Shown in pieces: positions 1-8,062 of a stretch of DNA of 64,000 nucleotides. Source of the DNA: SMYC01 sp963578475. GTDB taxonomy: Bacteria; Acidobacteriota; Vicinamibacteria; Marinacidobacterales; SMYC01. Location of the stretch: NCBI GenBank assembly GCA_963578475.1, contig CAUZCL010000023.1:3234-67233 (forward strand), given 5' to 3'. The notes under the pieces are model-generated. The model saw only the letters and a program-made list of their open reading frames with translations. It had not been told where the DNA came from and made no database searches. The translations under genes and the position numbers were made by a program. The first letter of the stretch is position 1. Each line of letters begins with the position of its first letter.

Positions 1-326
1 ACGAGCAGAGCCGCGATACGATCGAGAAACGCTTTCGTATCGGCCGACAAATTCCCCCAATGAACCGGTGAGCCGACGAGAATGCCGGCCGCGGCCGCTA
101 TATCTTCGTCACTCACGTCATCTTGCGCGCGCAGAACCCCCTTTACGTCTTCGACCGACACGATACCTTCGACGATCGCGCGCGCGATACGCTCTGTATG
201 ACCCGTGCGCGTGTCATAGGCCACCAAAATGCTCGTCTTCGGCTCACCTGCATCTTGCGCGCGTTGGGCATTCGGCATCGAAGCCGCACCGACGAGGGCC
301 AACAAGCACATCCACCGCTTCAACAA
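1..326 (-). CDS. flavodoxin-family protein with apparent signal peptide (3' end outside window)
   Basis: The minus strand reads as a flavodoxin/WrbA-like fold: a beta strand followed by the FMN phosphate loop YDTRTGHTERIA, then ILVGSPVHWGN and TKAFLDR, typical of the flavodoxin superfamily. The C-terminus lies beyond base 1. The frame opens with a TTG (326 or 323) behind a GAGGAG about 7 bases upstream, giving a basic start (LLKRW) and a short hydrophobic run (MCLLALVGAAS) before a polar linker. This looks like an export signal, which is unusual for a normally cytoplasmic flavoprotein family. Likely role: FMN-dependent electron transfer or NAD(P)H:quinone reduction (inferred). Start codon is uncertain; family call is fairly secure. 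Confidence 0.7.
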   Translation of the reverse strand, partial: MLKRWMCLLALVGAASMPNAQRAQDAGEPKTSILVAYDTRTGHTERIARAIVEGIVSVEDVKGVLRAQDDVSDEDIAAAAGILVGSPVHWGNLSADTKAFLDRIAALL

Positions 327-493
327 GAACACTCTCCTCAAGAAACACCTCCATCACAAAACGAGTGCAAAGACAACTATGACTCGGAACGATCGCGGAC
401 TCTACTTCTATTTCTGCAGTTGCTTTCTCGAATCCCACTCGCTAGGATCGGCGGCAAGTCGGACCTGAGAGAGTGACCCCGTGGGCGTCCTGA

Positions 494-1006
494 ATGGTTT
501 CCATCGATTACACTGATAAAAAGATTCTGTCGGCATTGTTATCCAAAGGGCGGAGCACCTTTGCCGAGCTCGCGGCACAAGTCGGTCTAACGGCACCGAC
601 GGTGCACGATCGCGTCAAAAAGCTCGAGCGGAGTGGTGTGATCGAAGGATATACCGCGAACATCAATCCCGCCTCTCTTGGATATGACATCACCGCGATG
701 GTGCGCATCACGACAGATGCAGGCATATCGTCCGAGGATTACGAAAGTTATCTCGCGGAGATCTCAGAAATCCAGCAATGTTTCAGTGTCGCTGGCGAAG
801 AGGCTTATATCGCGCAAGTGCTGACGCGCACACCCAAGACGCTCGAGAAGGTCCTGCAGCGTATCAAGAGCATCCCCGGCACTGCTTCGACAAAGACGTC
901 AGTCGTGCTGTCCGCGCCCATCAAACGCCACACCTTGCCCCAGGAGGACGATGTGCGCGAGTTCCCGCCGGCGGAGTCGAGCGCGTCGGCCGCGATGGCA
1001 CGTTAG
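494..1006 (+). CDS. Lrp/AsnC family transcriptional regulator
   Basis: A 170-residue protein. The N-terminal winged helix-turn-helix starts at IDYTDKKILSALLSKGR (residues about 3-20), with the recognition helix around LTAPTVHDRVKKLERSGVIEGY (about 33-54). An alpha/beta RAM domain (about 65-145) follows, the effector-binding and oligomerisation module of Lrp/AsnC proteins. The last 20 or so residues are a Ser/Ala-rich tail. Such regulators usually sense amino acids. It sits between the flavodoxin-type gene (divergent) and a convergent flavoprotein gene, so no target is obvious from position; the amine/amino-acid catabolic genes at 12.7-17.9 kb are possible but not adjacent. No strong ribosome-binding site precedes the ATG. 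Confidence 0.88.
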   Translation: MVSIDYTDKKILSALLSKGRSTFAELAAQVGLTAPTVHDRVKKLERSGVIEGYTANINPASLGYDITAMVRITTDAGISSEDYESYLAEISEIQQCFSVAGEEAYIAQVLTRTPKTLEKVLQRIKSIPGTASTKTSVVLSAPIKRHTLPQEDDVREFPPAESSASAAMAR

Positions 1007-1038
1007 TCCGATCGTCTTTTACCGAAGCTCGGGTCTAC

Positions 1039-2403
1039 CTAAAGCTCGCGCGTGAGGGTGTTTAGCGCCACCAGGAGAGGATTCCACAACGCGCCGAGGG
1101 GCGGGACGTAGCCGAGATCGAGCTGGGACGCCTCGTGGGCCGTCATCTTGGCGGTCAGAGCGGTCGCGGCAACATCGATGCGCATCGCAGCCTCATCGCT
1201 CCCCACAATTTGAGCCCCCAGAAGACGGCCTGAGTCTCGGTCCGCAATGACTTTCACCGTTCCTTTGGCGTCGCCGAAATAGCGCGCCCGAAAGGTGCCC
1301 TCGATCGTTGCCTCCGTCACGGCGAAACCTGCCGCGGCGGCCTCCACGGAGCTCAATCCCGTGCGCGCAGCGGCGACGCCAAACACCTTGACGACGCTCG
1401 TACCCACCGCGCCTCGAAAGCGGCTCCGGCGGCCGGCAAGATTTTCTCCCGCCACACGTCCTTGTTTGGCAGCGACGGTTCCGAGCGGGATGGTCGTCGG
1501 CCGTCCCGTAACGAGGTGGAGCGTCTCCGCGCAATTCCCCGCTGCGTAGATCCCAGCAAAGTTCGTCTCCATCCGCTCACTGACCGCGATCGCGCCGCTC
1601 TGACCGAGCTCGATACCTGCCTTAGCAGCGAGCACAACGTCCGGCGCGACGCCGATATCCACGAATACGAGCTCTGCCGGGATGCGCAGCGCGCCTTTTT
1701 CGAGCTCGACCACCTCGACCAAACCCCTACGGCTCCCTTCGAGGCACCGCACTCTTCGGCCCGTCATAACGCGGATACCATGCCGCACCAGCGCATCCTC
1801 GACACGCCGAGCCATATCCGGGTCGAGGGCCGTGAACAACTGGGGCGCCGCGTCCACGAGCGTGACCTCGAGGCCGCGCTTCGATAACGCCTCCGCCATC
1901 TCGAGGCCGACATAGCCGCCCCCGACGAGAACCGCGCGGCGCGGCTTCCGCTCGTCGAGCCAGGACCCTACGGCTTCGCCATCCGCGAGCCGGCTGGCCG
2001 TGAACACACCCTCGAGGTCAGAACCTTCGATGTCCGGAATTTTCGGACGATACCCCGTCGCCACGAGCAACTTGTCATATCCGAGCGTCTCGCGACTTCC
2101 CGAGCCTGCCTCTTCGATCTCAATCTTGCGCTGCGTCGGCGAGATCGCGACCACCCGCGTCTGAACCCGCGCTTCAATCCCTCGTTCGTTTCGGAGCGTC
2201 TCGGGCGTGAAGAGCTCGAGCTCGCGAATATCGGCAACACGCCCCTCCAGAAAATAAGGAAGACCGCAAATACTGTACGCGATGCGATCGCCCGCCTCGA
2301 GGACCGTAATATCCAAGCCGGGCTCGAGGCGCTTCGCACGGGAAGCGGCGGTCATCCCGGCCGCGTTTCCCCCGATGACCAAGATGCGGTCTGCGCCCGT
2401 CAC
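1039..2403 (-). CDS. FAD-dependent pyridine nucleotide-disulfide oxidoreductase (CoA-disulfide reductase / NADH oxidase type)
   Basis: 454 residues with a GTG start at 2403, placed 4 bases after the pyrE stop and preceded by GGAG at a 7-base spacing, so probably co-transcribed with pyrE. The N-terminal FAD Rossmann motif is VIGGNAAGMTAASRAKR (residues about 9-25). A single redox cysteine lies in AYSICGLPYFLEG (Cys46), the position used by CoA-disulfide reductases, NADH oxidases and NADH peroxidases. A second Rossmann motif, LVGGGYVGLEMAEAL, binds NAD(P)H, and the C-terminal third is the dimerisation domain. The substrate (CoA disulfide, O2, peroxide or polysulfide) cannot be decided from sequence alone. 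Confidence 0.85.
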   Translation of the reverse strand: MTGADRILVIGGNAAGMTAASRAKRLEPGLDITVLEAGDRIAYSICGLPYFLEGRVADIRELELFTPETLRNERGIEARVQTRVVAISPTQRKIEIEEAGSGSRETLGYDKLLVATGYRPKIPDIEGSDLEGVFTASRLADGEAVGSWLDERKPRRAVLVGGGYVGLEMAEALSKRGLEVTLVDAAPQLFTALDPDMARRVEDALVRHGIRVMTGRRVRCLEGSRRGLVEVVELEKGALRIPAELVFVDIGVAPDVVLAAKAGIELGQSGAIAVSERMETNFAGIYAAGNCAETLHLVTGRPTTIPLGTVAAKQGRVAGENLAGRRSRFRGAVGTSVVKVFGVAAARTGLSSVEAAAAGFAVTEATIEGTFRARYFGDAKGTVKVIADRDSGRLLGAQIVGSDEAAMRIDVAATALTAKMTAHEASQLDLGYVPPLGALWNPLLVALNTLTREL

Positions 2404-2407
2404 TCGA

Positions 2408-3076
2408 TCACTCCGCCTCGGCTCCGTGCTCCCGCACGTAGTCTTCGATCCGGTCCTTCATTTCCGCGCTCAAGCTACTGCTTTCGTGAAGGTGCTCGAC
2501 CATTTCGGTCACCGTTACGATCGGGAGCACCGGGATCTTCAAGCTCTCTTCGAGCTCGGACAATGTCGTTCTCGCTCCCGAGCCTCTCTCCTCGCGATCC
2601 ACGGCGATCACCACACCCGTGACCTCCGCCGATGCTTCTCTCAGAATCTCGACCGAATAACGGATCGAGGCGCCCGATGTGATCACGTCGTCCACAACGA
2701 CCGCGCGCATGCCGCTTTCCGGCTGCGTGCCGACGAAGCGGCCACCCTCACCATGGTCTTTCACTTCCTTGCGGTCGAAAGCGAAACCGAGATCCCGCCC
2801 GCGCTCGGCGAGCGCTACCACGGTCGCCACGGCAAGCGGCACACCTTTGTAAGAGGGGCCGAAAATGAAATCACAAGGCAAGTTGTTATCGAGGATGCAG
2901 GCCGCATAAGCTCGGCCGAGACCGGCAATCGCGCTCCCTGACCGCAGCTGGCCGGCGTTGATGAAATACGGCGATTGGCGGCCGGACTTCAGCGTGAAAT
3001 TCCCGAAGCGGATCACATCATGCTGAGCGAGCAGCTCGGTGAAAAGCACTTGATCCTTGGTCACGGACGCGAGCAT
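2408..3076 (-). CDS. pyrE: orotate phosphoribosyltransferase
   Basis: Catalyses orotate + PRPP to OMP in de novo pyrimidine synthesis. The PRPP-binding signature of type I phosphoribosyltransferases is clear: VVVDDVITSGAS near residues 120-131. The N-terminus has FTLKSGRQSPYFINAG, the conserved loop contacting PRPP/orotate in OPRTases. The frame stays open further upstream, but that extension lies antisense to hemB and looks random, so I place the start at the ATG at 3076. This gives 222 residues, the normal family size. It is divergent from hemB with a 46-base shared promoter interval, and the flavoprotein gene follows at 4 bases. Confidence 0.93.
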   Translation of the reverse strand: MLASVTKDQVLFTELLAQHDVIRFGNFTLKSGRQSPYFINAGQLRSGSAIAGLGRAYAACILDNNLPCDFIFGPSYKGVPLAVATVVALAERGRDLGFAFDRKEVKDHGEGGRFVGTQPESGMRAVVVDDVITSGASIRYSVEILREASAEVTGVVIAVDREERGSGARTTLSELEESLKIPVLPIVTVTEMVEHLHESSSLSAEMKDRIEDYVREHGAEAE

Positions 3077-3122
3077 AACGCATCTTGTTAGGCGACATCT
3101 ATTCTGATACAACCTGCTCCAT

Positions 3123-4136
3123 ATGGATTTGGTACACCGACCTCGCAGGCTCCGTCGCAGCGAGCCCATCCGCACCCTCGTACGGGAGACCGAGCTCAGC
3201 GCGGGAGAGCTCATTGCACCGCTCTTTATCAAGGAAGGCCACGGGCTCCGAGAGCCCATCGACACAATGCCCGGGCAGTTTCGGCTTTCGAGCGACGAGC
3301 TCGTGCGCGAATCCGAGGAACTCTGGGAGCTGGGTGTTTTGGCCGTCAACCTCTTCGGCTATTCGACGAAGAAGGACGACGGTGCGAGCGAAGCGTATAA
3401 CCCAGAAGGCGTCATTCCGAACGCGGTCCGCACGCTGAAAAAAGCACTCCCCGATATCTGTGTCCAAACCGACATCGCGCTCGATCCCTATTCCATCTAC
3501 GGCCATGACGGGCTCGTCATCGAAGGCGAAGTCGCCAATGACGAGACGGTCGACGTCCTCTGCCGGATGGCGGTGGTGCATGCAGAGGCGGGGGTGGATT
3601 GGGTCGCCCCGTCGGACATGATGGACGGACGCGTCGGAGCGATCCGCAACGCTCTCGACGAGGCAGGCTACCGGCAGGTCGGGATCCTGGCCTATTCCGC
3701 CAAATACGCCTCGTGCTTCTACGGGCCGTTCCGCGGCGCGCTCGACTCCGCGCCGCGCAAAGGCGACAAGAAGACTTACCAGATGGACCCCGCCAATCAG
3801 CGCGAGGCAATGCGCGAGATCGCTCTCGACATCGAAGAAGGCGCCGACGTCGTGATGGTCAAGCCGGCGCTTCCCTATCTGGACGTGATCGCGCGAGTGC
3901 GCGCCCAATTCGACGTTCCCATCGCAGCCTATAACGTGTCGGGAGAATACGGGATGATCGTCGCAGCGTCCGAGCGCGGTTGGATCGATCGCGACAAAGC
4001 CGTCCTCGAAGCCTTGACGTCCATCAAACGTGCGGGCGCCGACATGATCCTCACCTATTTCGCCAAAGAAGCCGCGCGGCTCATCGGCTCTCGAAAGCGG
4101 GCGGAGAGTCCCTTCGGTGACAGAGCTGACACATGA
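3123..4136 (+). CDS. hemB: delta-aminolevulinic acid dehydratase (porphobilinogen synthase)
   Basis: Condenses two 5-aminolevulinate molecules to porphobilinogen in tetrapyrrole synthesis. 337 residues, full length. The two Schiff-base lysines are in SAKYASCFYGPFR (Lys194) and VMVKPALPY (Lys247). The metal loop reads DIALDPYSIYGHDG: aspartates replace the cysteines of zinc enzymes, so this is the magnesium-type (plant/pseudomonad-like) form. It is divergent from pyrE. Its stop overlaps the start of the broken amidohydrolase gene by four bases (ATGA at 4133-4136), implying past translational coupling. Confidence 0.95.
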   Translation: MDLVHRPRRLRRSEPIRTLVRETELSAGELIAPLFIKEGHGLREPIDTMPGQFRLSSDELVRESEELWELGVLAVNLFGYSTKKDDGASEAYNPEGVIPNAVRTLKKALPDICVQTDIALDPYSIYGHDGLVIEGEVANDETVDVLCRMAVVHAEAGVDWVAPSDMMDGRVGAIRNALDEAGYRQVGILAYSAKYASCFYGPFRGALDSAPRKGDKKTYQMDPANQREAMREIALDIEEGADVVMVKPALPYLDVIARVRAQFDVPIAAYNVSGEYGMIVAASERGWIDRDKAVLEALTSIKRAGADMILTYFAKEAARLIGSRKRAESPFGDRADT

Positions 4137-5566
4137 TCTTTCCTCCATGGATCCTTCGACGCTTTTTCACAAACGTTGCCGTTGTGGGCGCGCTGGGCGC
4201 CTGCATGGAAAATCTCGCTTGCACGCCCGCGGGCGAGCTCGATGCCGATAGAGTGCTCGTCAACGGCAACATCATTACGGTCGACCCGGACGACTCCGTG
4301 GTCGAAGCGCTCGCCATCCGGAACGGACGGATCTTTGCCGTGGGGTCCAACGACGCGATCGAAGCGCTCGTCGGCGCCCACACGGAGCGTATCGATCTCC
4401 AAGGGCTCACGGCCACGCCCGGCCTCCTCGATCTGCATTGCCATTTCGCGGGTGGCGGCATGTCGGCGCTTTACGAGCTGAACCTGAGCTACCCCAACAT
4501 CGAAAGCGTCGAGGGTGCTACCGAGAAGGTCAAAGAGAAGGTCGATGCCGCGGGCGCGGGCGAATGGGTCGTCGGGCGCGGCTGGGACGAAGGCAAGCTT
4601 CTCGAGCGCCGCTACATCTATGCGCGAGACCTCGATCCGGTCTCCGCGGAGAACCCGGTATTTCTCGTCCACACCATGGGGCACTATGCCGTGGCGAACA
4701 GCGTGGCGTTGAACCTGGCCAACATCACGAAGGACAGCCCCGATCCCTTCGGGGGGACGATCGATCGCGACGCGGACGGCAATCCCACCGGGGTGCTCAA
4801 GGAAAGAGCGCAGGCGCTCGTGAGCGCGTTGATACCCGACGTAACGTTCGAGCAGAGGAAGAAAGGGATCGCCTACATCGCCAAGGAGTTCAGCAAAGAG
4901 GGGATGACCGGCCTCAAGGATCCGGGCATCTATCAGGAAACGTGGAAGGCCTATCAAGAGGTGCTGGCGGATGGAGAGCTCCCCGTCCGCGTGTTCGCGC
5001 TTTGGCGCTCCGGCTCGAACCTCGCATCGGCTCAGGAGCTCATCGACCGCGTTGCTCCTTTCACGCGGCCATATATCACCACGGGCGACGACCACCTCAT
5101 CTCGGGCGGGCGGCATCAAGCTGATGATCGACGGCAGCGGGGGCGCCCGCACAGCTTGGCTCCATGAAGACTGGAACAAGAACGCCACTGAGGTCGATAC
5201 CGGCAATCGCGGCTACCCTGTGATCGACCCGGACGTGCTTCGCGAGCAAGTCCACATGTATAACGACGCCGGGCTCCACATGAGCATCCACTGATCGGGG
5301 ACCGGGCCATCGACTGGACCCTCGATTCCTACGCGGCAGCGCTCGAGGCGAATCCGAGAAAAGGGCTCCGCCACGGGGTCATCCACGTCAACATTCCCGC
5401 GGACCGCGCCATCGATCTCATGGCGGAGCTCGAACAGAAATACGACTCTGCCTATCCTGAGCCTTCGGCGACTTTCATGTGGTGGATCGGCGATACCTAC
5501 GCGGGAAACTTTGGACCCGAGCGCGCCCTGCGTTTGAATCCCTTCCAGACGGGTCTCTACGTTTGA
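4133..5566 (+). pseudogene. broken YtcJ-type amidohydrolase
   Basis: The encoded protein belongs to the amidohydrolase family 3 (YtcJ-like) group. It starts with a hydrophobic/lipoprotein-like N-terminus, then has the metal motif DLHCHF, then long matching sequence. The frame is lost near 5105: HLISGGRHQ runs out, while GGIKLMIDGSGGARTAW continues in another frame, the usual family sequence. It shifts again near 5292, where MSIH is followed by a stop and IGDRAIDWTLDSYAAAL resumes one frame over. It ends at a TGA (5564-5566) just after RLNPF, where the family normally continues for about 150-200 residues with the last metal ligand. At least two frameshifts plus loss of the C-terminus make it inactive as a single polypeptide. 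Confidence 0.8.
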
Positions 5567-6509
5567 GCTCTGATTGGGAGCTTCTCTTTGGCTATCGACA
5601 TGATACGGACGACTCCCGCGGCGCTCAGCCTTCGCTGCAGAATTTCGTCGAGACGAGTCGGCTACCGTCACCGAGTCCCGCGACGCGCATCATACGGTTC
5701 GGTTCGGCAGGATTTCTCTTTCAGCACAACAACAACCTCGAGCTGAACGGAGAGGCCTCCGTCTCGCGTATGCGCAGCGAAGCCGGCTTCGACCTGACCC
5801 GAGCCAGAGCCGGGGGGGGCGGGATATGGAATCATTCCGATCTCGAGATCGACGCACGCGCATTCATCGATCGCATAACTGGCAGGCTTTCTCGGAGCGA
5901 GGCGCTCGTCGAGCTAGGCGTCGCCTATCGTTTTGCCGCGCACTTCGTCGCGACCGCTCGCACACGCCAAGAGTGGCAGCCCGGCGTGGAGCGGTTCCTC
6001 CGCGAGTACCGGGGCGGCGTGACTTACTTTGGCCGCCATTTCCGGTTCGCGCGCTCGAGTGAGTTTGCCGAGGAGTTGCTGCGCACCACCCGCCGCGTCA
6101 ACGAGCTCGGTTACAACGAGCGGCGAGTCTATGACGTCGCCGCCCTACGCTCGCTTCGGGAGAGATTGTCGACCTCGTCGCACCGAGACGAGCTTGCAAG
6201 CGACATCGATGCCTTGTACCGGGCTCAAGTTCGTGATCGGAACGTCCCTCAGCTAGGCTTCGAGTTAATAGTTGCCGTGGATGAGCTCGTGGGATCGGAA
6301 ATCAATAGCTATCGCATGTTCGTAGGCGTTCCGTGGCGCAAGGCGTGGCCCTTCACACGAGGGGAGTCTCGCGTCGAATCGAGCTCAACCGAGAGCATCT
6401 ACTGCAATTACGGTGGGCGGACGCGGGACAAACGCCGGAGCAGTTTGTTTATCTCGCCTCGCGCGATCAACGTTTTACGGTCGACTACGTCTACGCGCTC
6501 GGTCGCTAG
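5567..6509 (+). pseudogene. 5'-truncated, frameshifted fragment of a probable outer-membrane beta-barrel protein
   Basis: From about 5570 a frame reads in alternating polar/aromatic beta-strand-like stretches (DWELLFGYRHDTDD, ATRIIRFGSAGFLFQHNNN, LVELGVAYRFAAHFVATARTR), the texture of a bacterial outer-membrane barrel. No start codon or signal peptide belongs to it; its beginning abuts the amputated amidohydrolase. Around 6310-6390 the frame changes. The plausible C-terminus LASRDQRFTVDYVYALGR then runs in another frame to a TAG at 6507-6509. I do not recognise the family. The best explanation is a deletion that removed the amidohydrolase 3' part and this gene's 5' part, followed by a frameshift. 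Confidence 0.5.
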
Positions 6510-7690
6510 TAAAGGAGACCCTCACATCGAAGTGGGTCAATGTGTGTACGAGCGGCTATCAGACTCAAGAAAACGTCGCGATATATGTCCCCGTAGGCGT
6601 CGTACGGCCTGACCTTGTCTTCGTAGTGGGTCGAGCGTTCGAGAGGCGTGCCCTCGAAATGCTCGTTGAAAGAAGCAAAAACGATGGTCGGGATTACCTT
6701 GGCGAATATCGGGTTTCCCGATAGTGAACATTCAATGGCCAGCCTCACGTTCTTTGCAAATAGAGCCGCTTCAAAGGTGTTCATATAGAAAGAAACCGTG
6801 CTTTGTTTGGATTTGGAATTGTCGAAGGCAAAAGACATCGGCAAGATCAAATCCGTGTCGGGGGCGTTTTCTGCAAGCCATCGAGACCACAAAGCTACTC
6901 CGGCAAAATACTGACTCACATATTTCTCGTTTGGACCTCCGTATTGCGCCAAGAAATGTTGGTCATAGGCTCCGTAGGCAGATATCGCGTCGAACGCGGG
7001 GATGAACTCCTTCCATTCGTCGAGAAGATTGCCTCTCAACGTGAAGTTCGACCCAATCAAGTAGAAATCGGCATATGTCCGAGCGTCGGACACCGCCTCC
7101 TGAAAGGGGCCTCGGAAAGCATGTGAATACCAAACGAAAATGACAGGTCGGCCGTCGATTTTGAAGAATCGGTCACGATGCTCCGGGTTCGAGAAATATT
7201 TTTTGTCTAGATGGATGATGTCTGAAATGAATTGAGCCCGCGTCTTCCATTGATTGAAATCGATTTTTTCTTCGTTCCCCTCGAGCAATATTCCTCTCGC
7301 TTCGTACAGCACGCTCACTTGAACGTCACGTTTCTTGTGGTACAAAGGAGCAACGCCGAAGAATATGTCCAAGAACTCGTCCCCCCGGCTGTCGTCTCTA
7401 CCCCACCATGAGATCAGGGGTATCTCACCCCCTTGCAAGAACGTTGATTTGTGGAACGCGATCACATAAGGATCGGTTGACTCGTATTCACCCAATCCAT
7501 TGGCGGGAACCGTTGTTGTGTTGCGAAAATTAGTGCCGTTATACCAATTGACATAGTGAGCTAAGGTTGTCACACGAACCGGTTCTGAAATGGCCTGGGT
7601 AGCGCTCACTTCCGATGTGGTTTGAAGCCCAGCGGCCGCAAGCAGGCACAGGGCATAAAACGCTTTAGCCGACAAGATTCCTCTTAACAT
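6506..7690 (-). CDS. exported GH99-like (endo-mannanase/WbsX-type) protein
   Basis: 394 residues from the ATG at 7690, which has AGAGG about 9 bases upstream; in-frame GTG/ATG codons at 7714 and 7699 are alternatives. A signal peptide is evident (LSAKAFYALCLLAAAGLQ). The body matches the pattern of glycoside hydrolase family 99-like domains: HYVNWYNG, YESTDPYVIAFHKS, ISWWGRDD, and near the C-terminus ASFNEHFEGTPLERS, comparable to the NEWxEGTxIEP motif. The substrate would be a mannose-containing or related glycan (family knowledge, not proven here). The gene is visibly AT-richer than its surroundings (for example 23 of 60 bases G/C at 7201-7260), suggesting recent acquisition. Its stop overlaps the remnant of the barrel gene. 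Confidence 0.65.
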   Translation of the reverse strand: MLRGILSAKAFYALCLLAAAGLQTTSEVSATQAISEPVRVTTLAHYVNWYNGTNFRNTTTVPANGLGEYESTDPYVIAFHKSTFLQGGEIPLISWWGRDDSRGDEFLDIFFGVAPLYHKKRDVQVSVLYEARGILLEGNEEKIDFNQWKTRAQFISDIIHLDKKYFSNPEHRDRFFKIDGRPVIFVWYSHAFRGPFQEAVSDARTYADFYLIGSNFTLRGNLLDEWKEFIPAFDAISAYGAYDQHFLAQYGGPNEKYVSQYFAGVALWSRWLAENAPDTDLILPMSFAFDNSKSKQSTVSFYMNTFEAALFAKNVRLAIECSLSGNPIFAKVIPTIVFASFNEHFEGTPLERSTHYEDKVRPYDAYGDIYRDVFLSLIAARTHIDPLRCEGLLY

Positions 7691-8062
7691 TCGACGCATA
7701 CCTCTTGGTTCCACTCTGCCGTCATTCGTTTGCTGCTCGTCACAGTGGATCGCTCAACCCGCTGAAGGACCTCCGGGAACGCGCCGGTTGGCTTCATGGA
7801 TCCGCTCGGACTTAATATTTCAACAGCCTATCTCTTGGCATCTGTGTCAGGGGGGAGCAAGGTCACTCTCCGGAGGCAGAGCCTCTGCTCGATGGCGGCG
7901 GGGCCCGTCTGGGCCGCCACGCCAATCATACCGGATAGGGCGCGTCAGAGCTATCCGCATCTGGAGTCGGCCAGCCGATAGTTGACGTCGCGCTAAGCTG
8001 CTGAACCGTATAAGCTTGTCGACTAATTGCTTTTATTTGTCCCGCCGTTTAGATTGGTTACC
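7691..8062. other. intergenic region between divergent genes
   Basis: About 370 bases separate the divergent GH99-like and DUF5916 genes. I see no convincing coding frame or RNA gene. Two small inverted repeats occur, the clearer one being TGGCGGC (7893-7899) with GCCGCCA (7913-7919). The composition changes from AT-rich to GC-rich within this interval. It probably contains the promoters of both genes, but no confident -35/-10 pair was found. Confidence 0.4.

Noticed and set aside
3077..3349. N-terminal extension of pyrE
   Set aside because: The added residues overlap hemB in antisense and lack OPRT similarity; the start at 3076 fits family length.
3099..4148. Long minus-strand open frame (349 codons) opposite hemB
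   Set aside because: It is antisense to a well-conserved hemB and has no recognisable motifs; long antisense frames are common in GC-rich genes.
4055..5206. 383-codon minus-strand frame opposite the amidohydrolase
   Set aside because: Shadow of the broken amidohydrolase; no protein-like composition.
7788..7985. Two overlapping 61-65-codon frames in the GH99-DUF5916 gap
   Set aside because: No ribosome-binding site, no recognisable motif, and they overlap in different frames.
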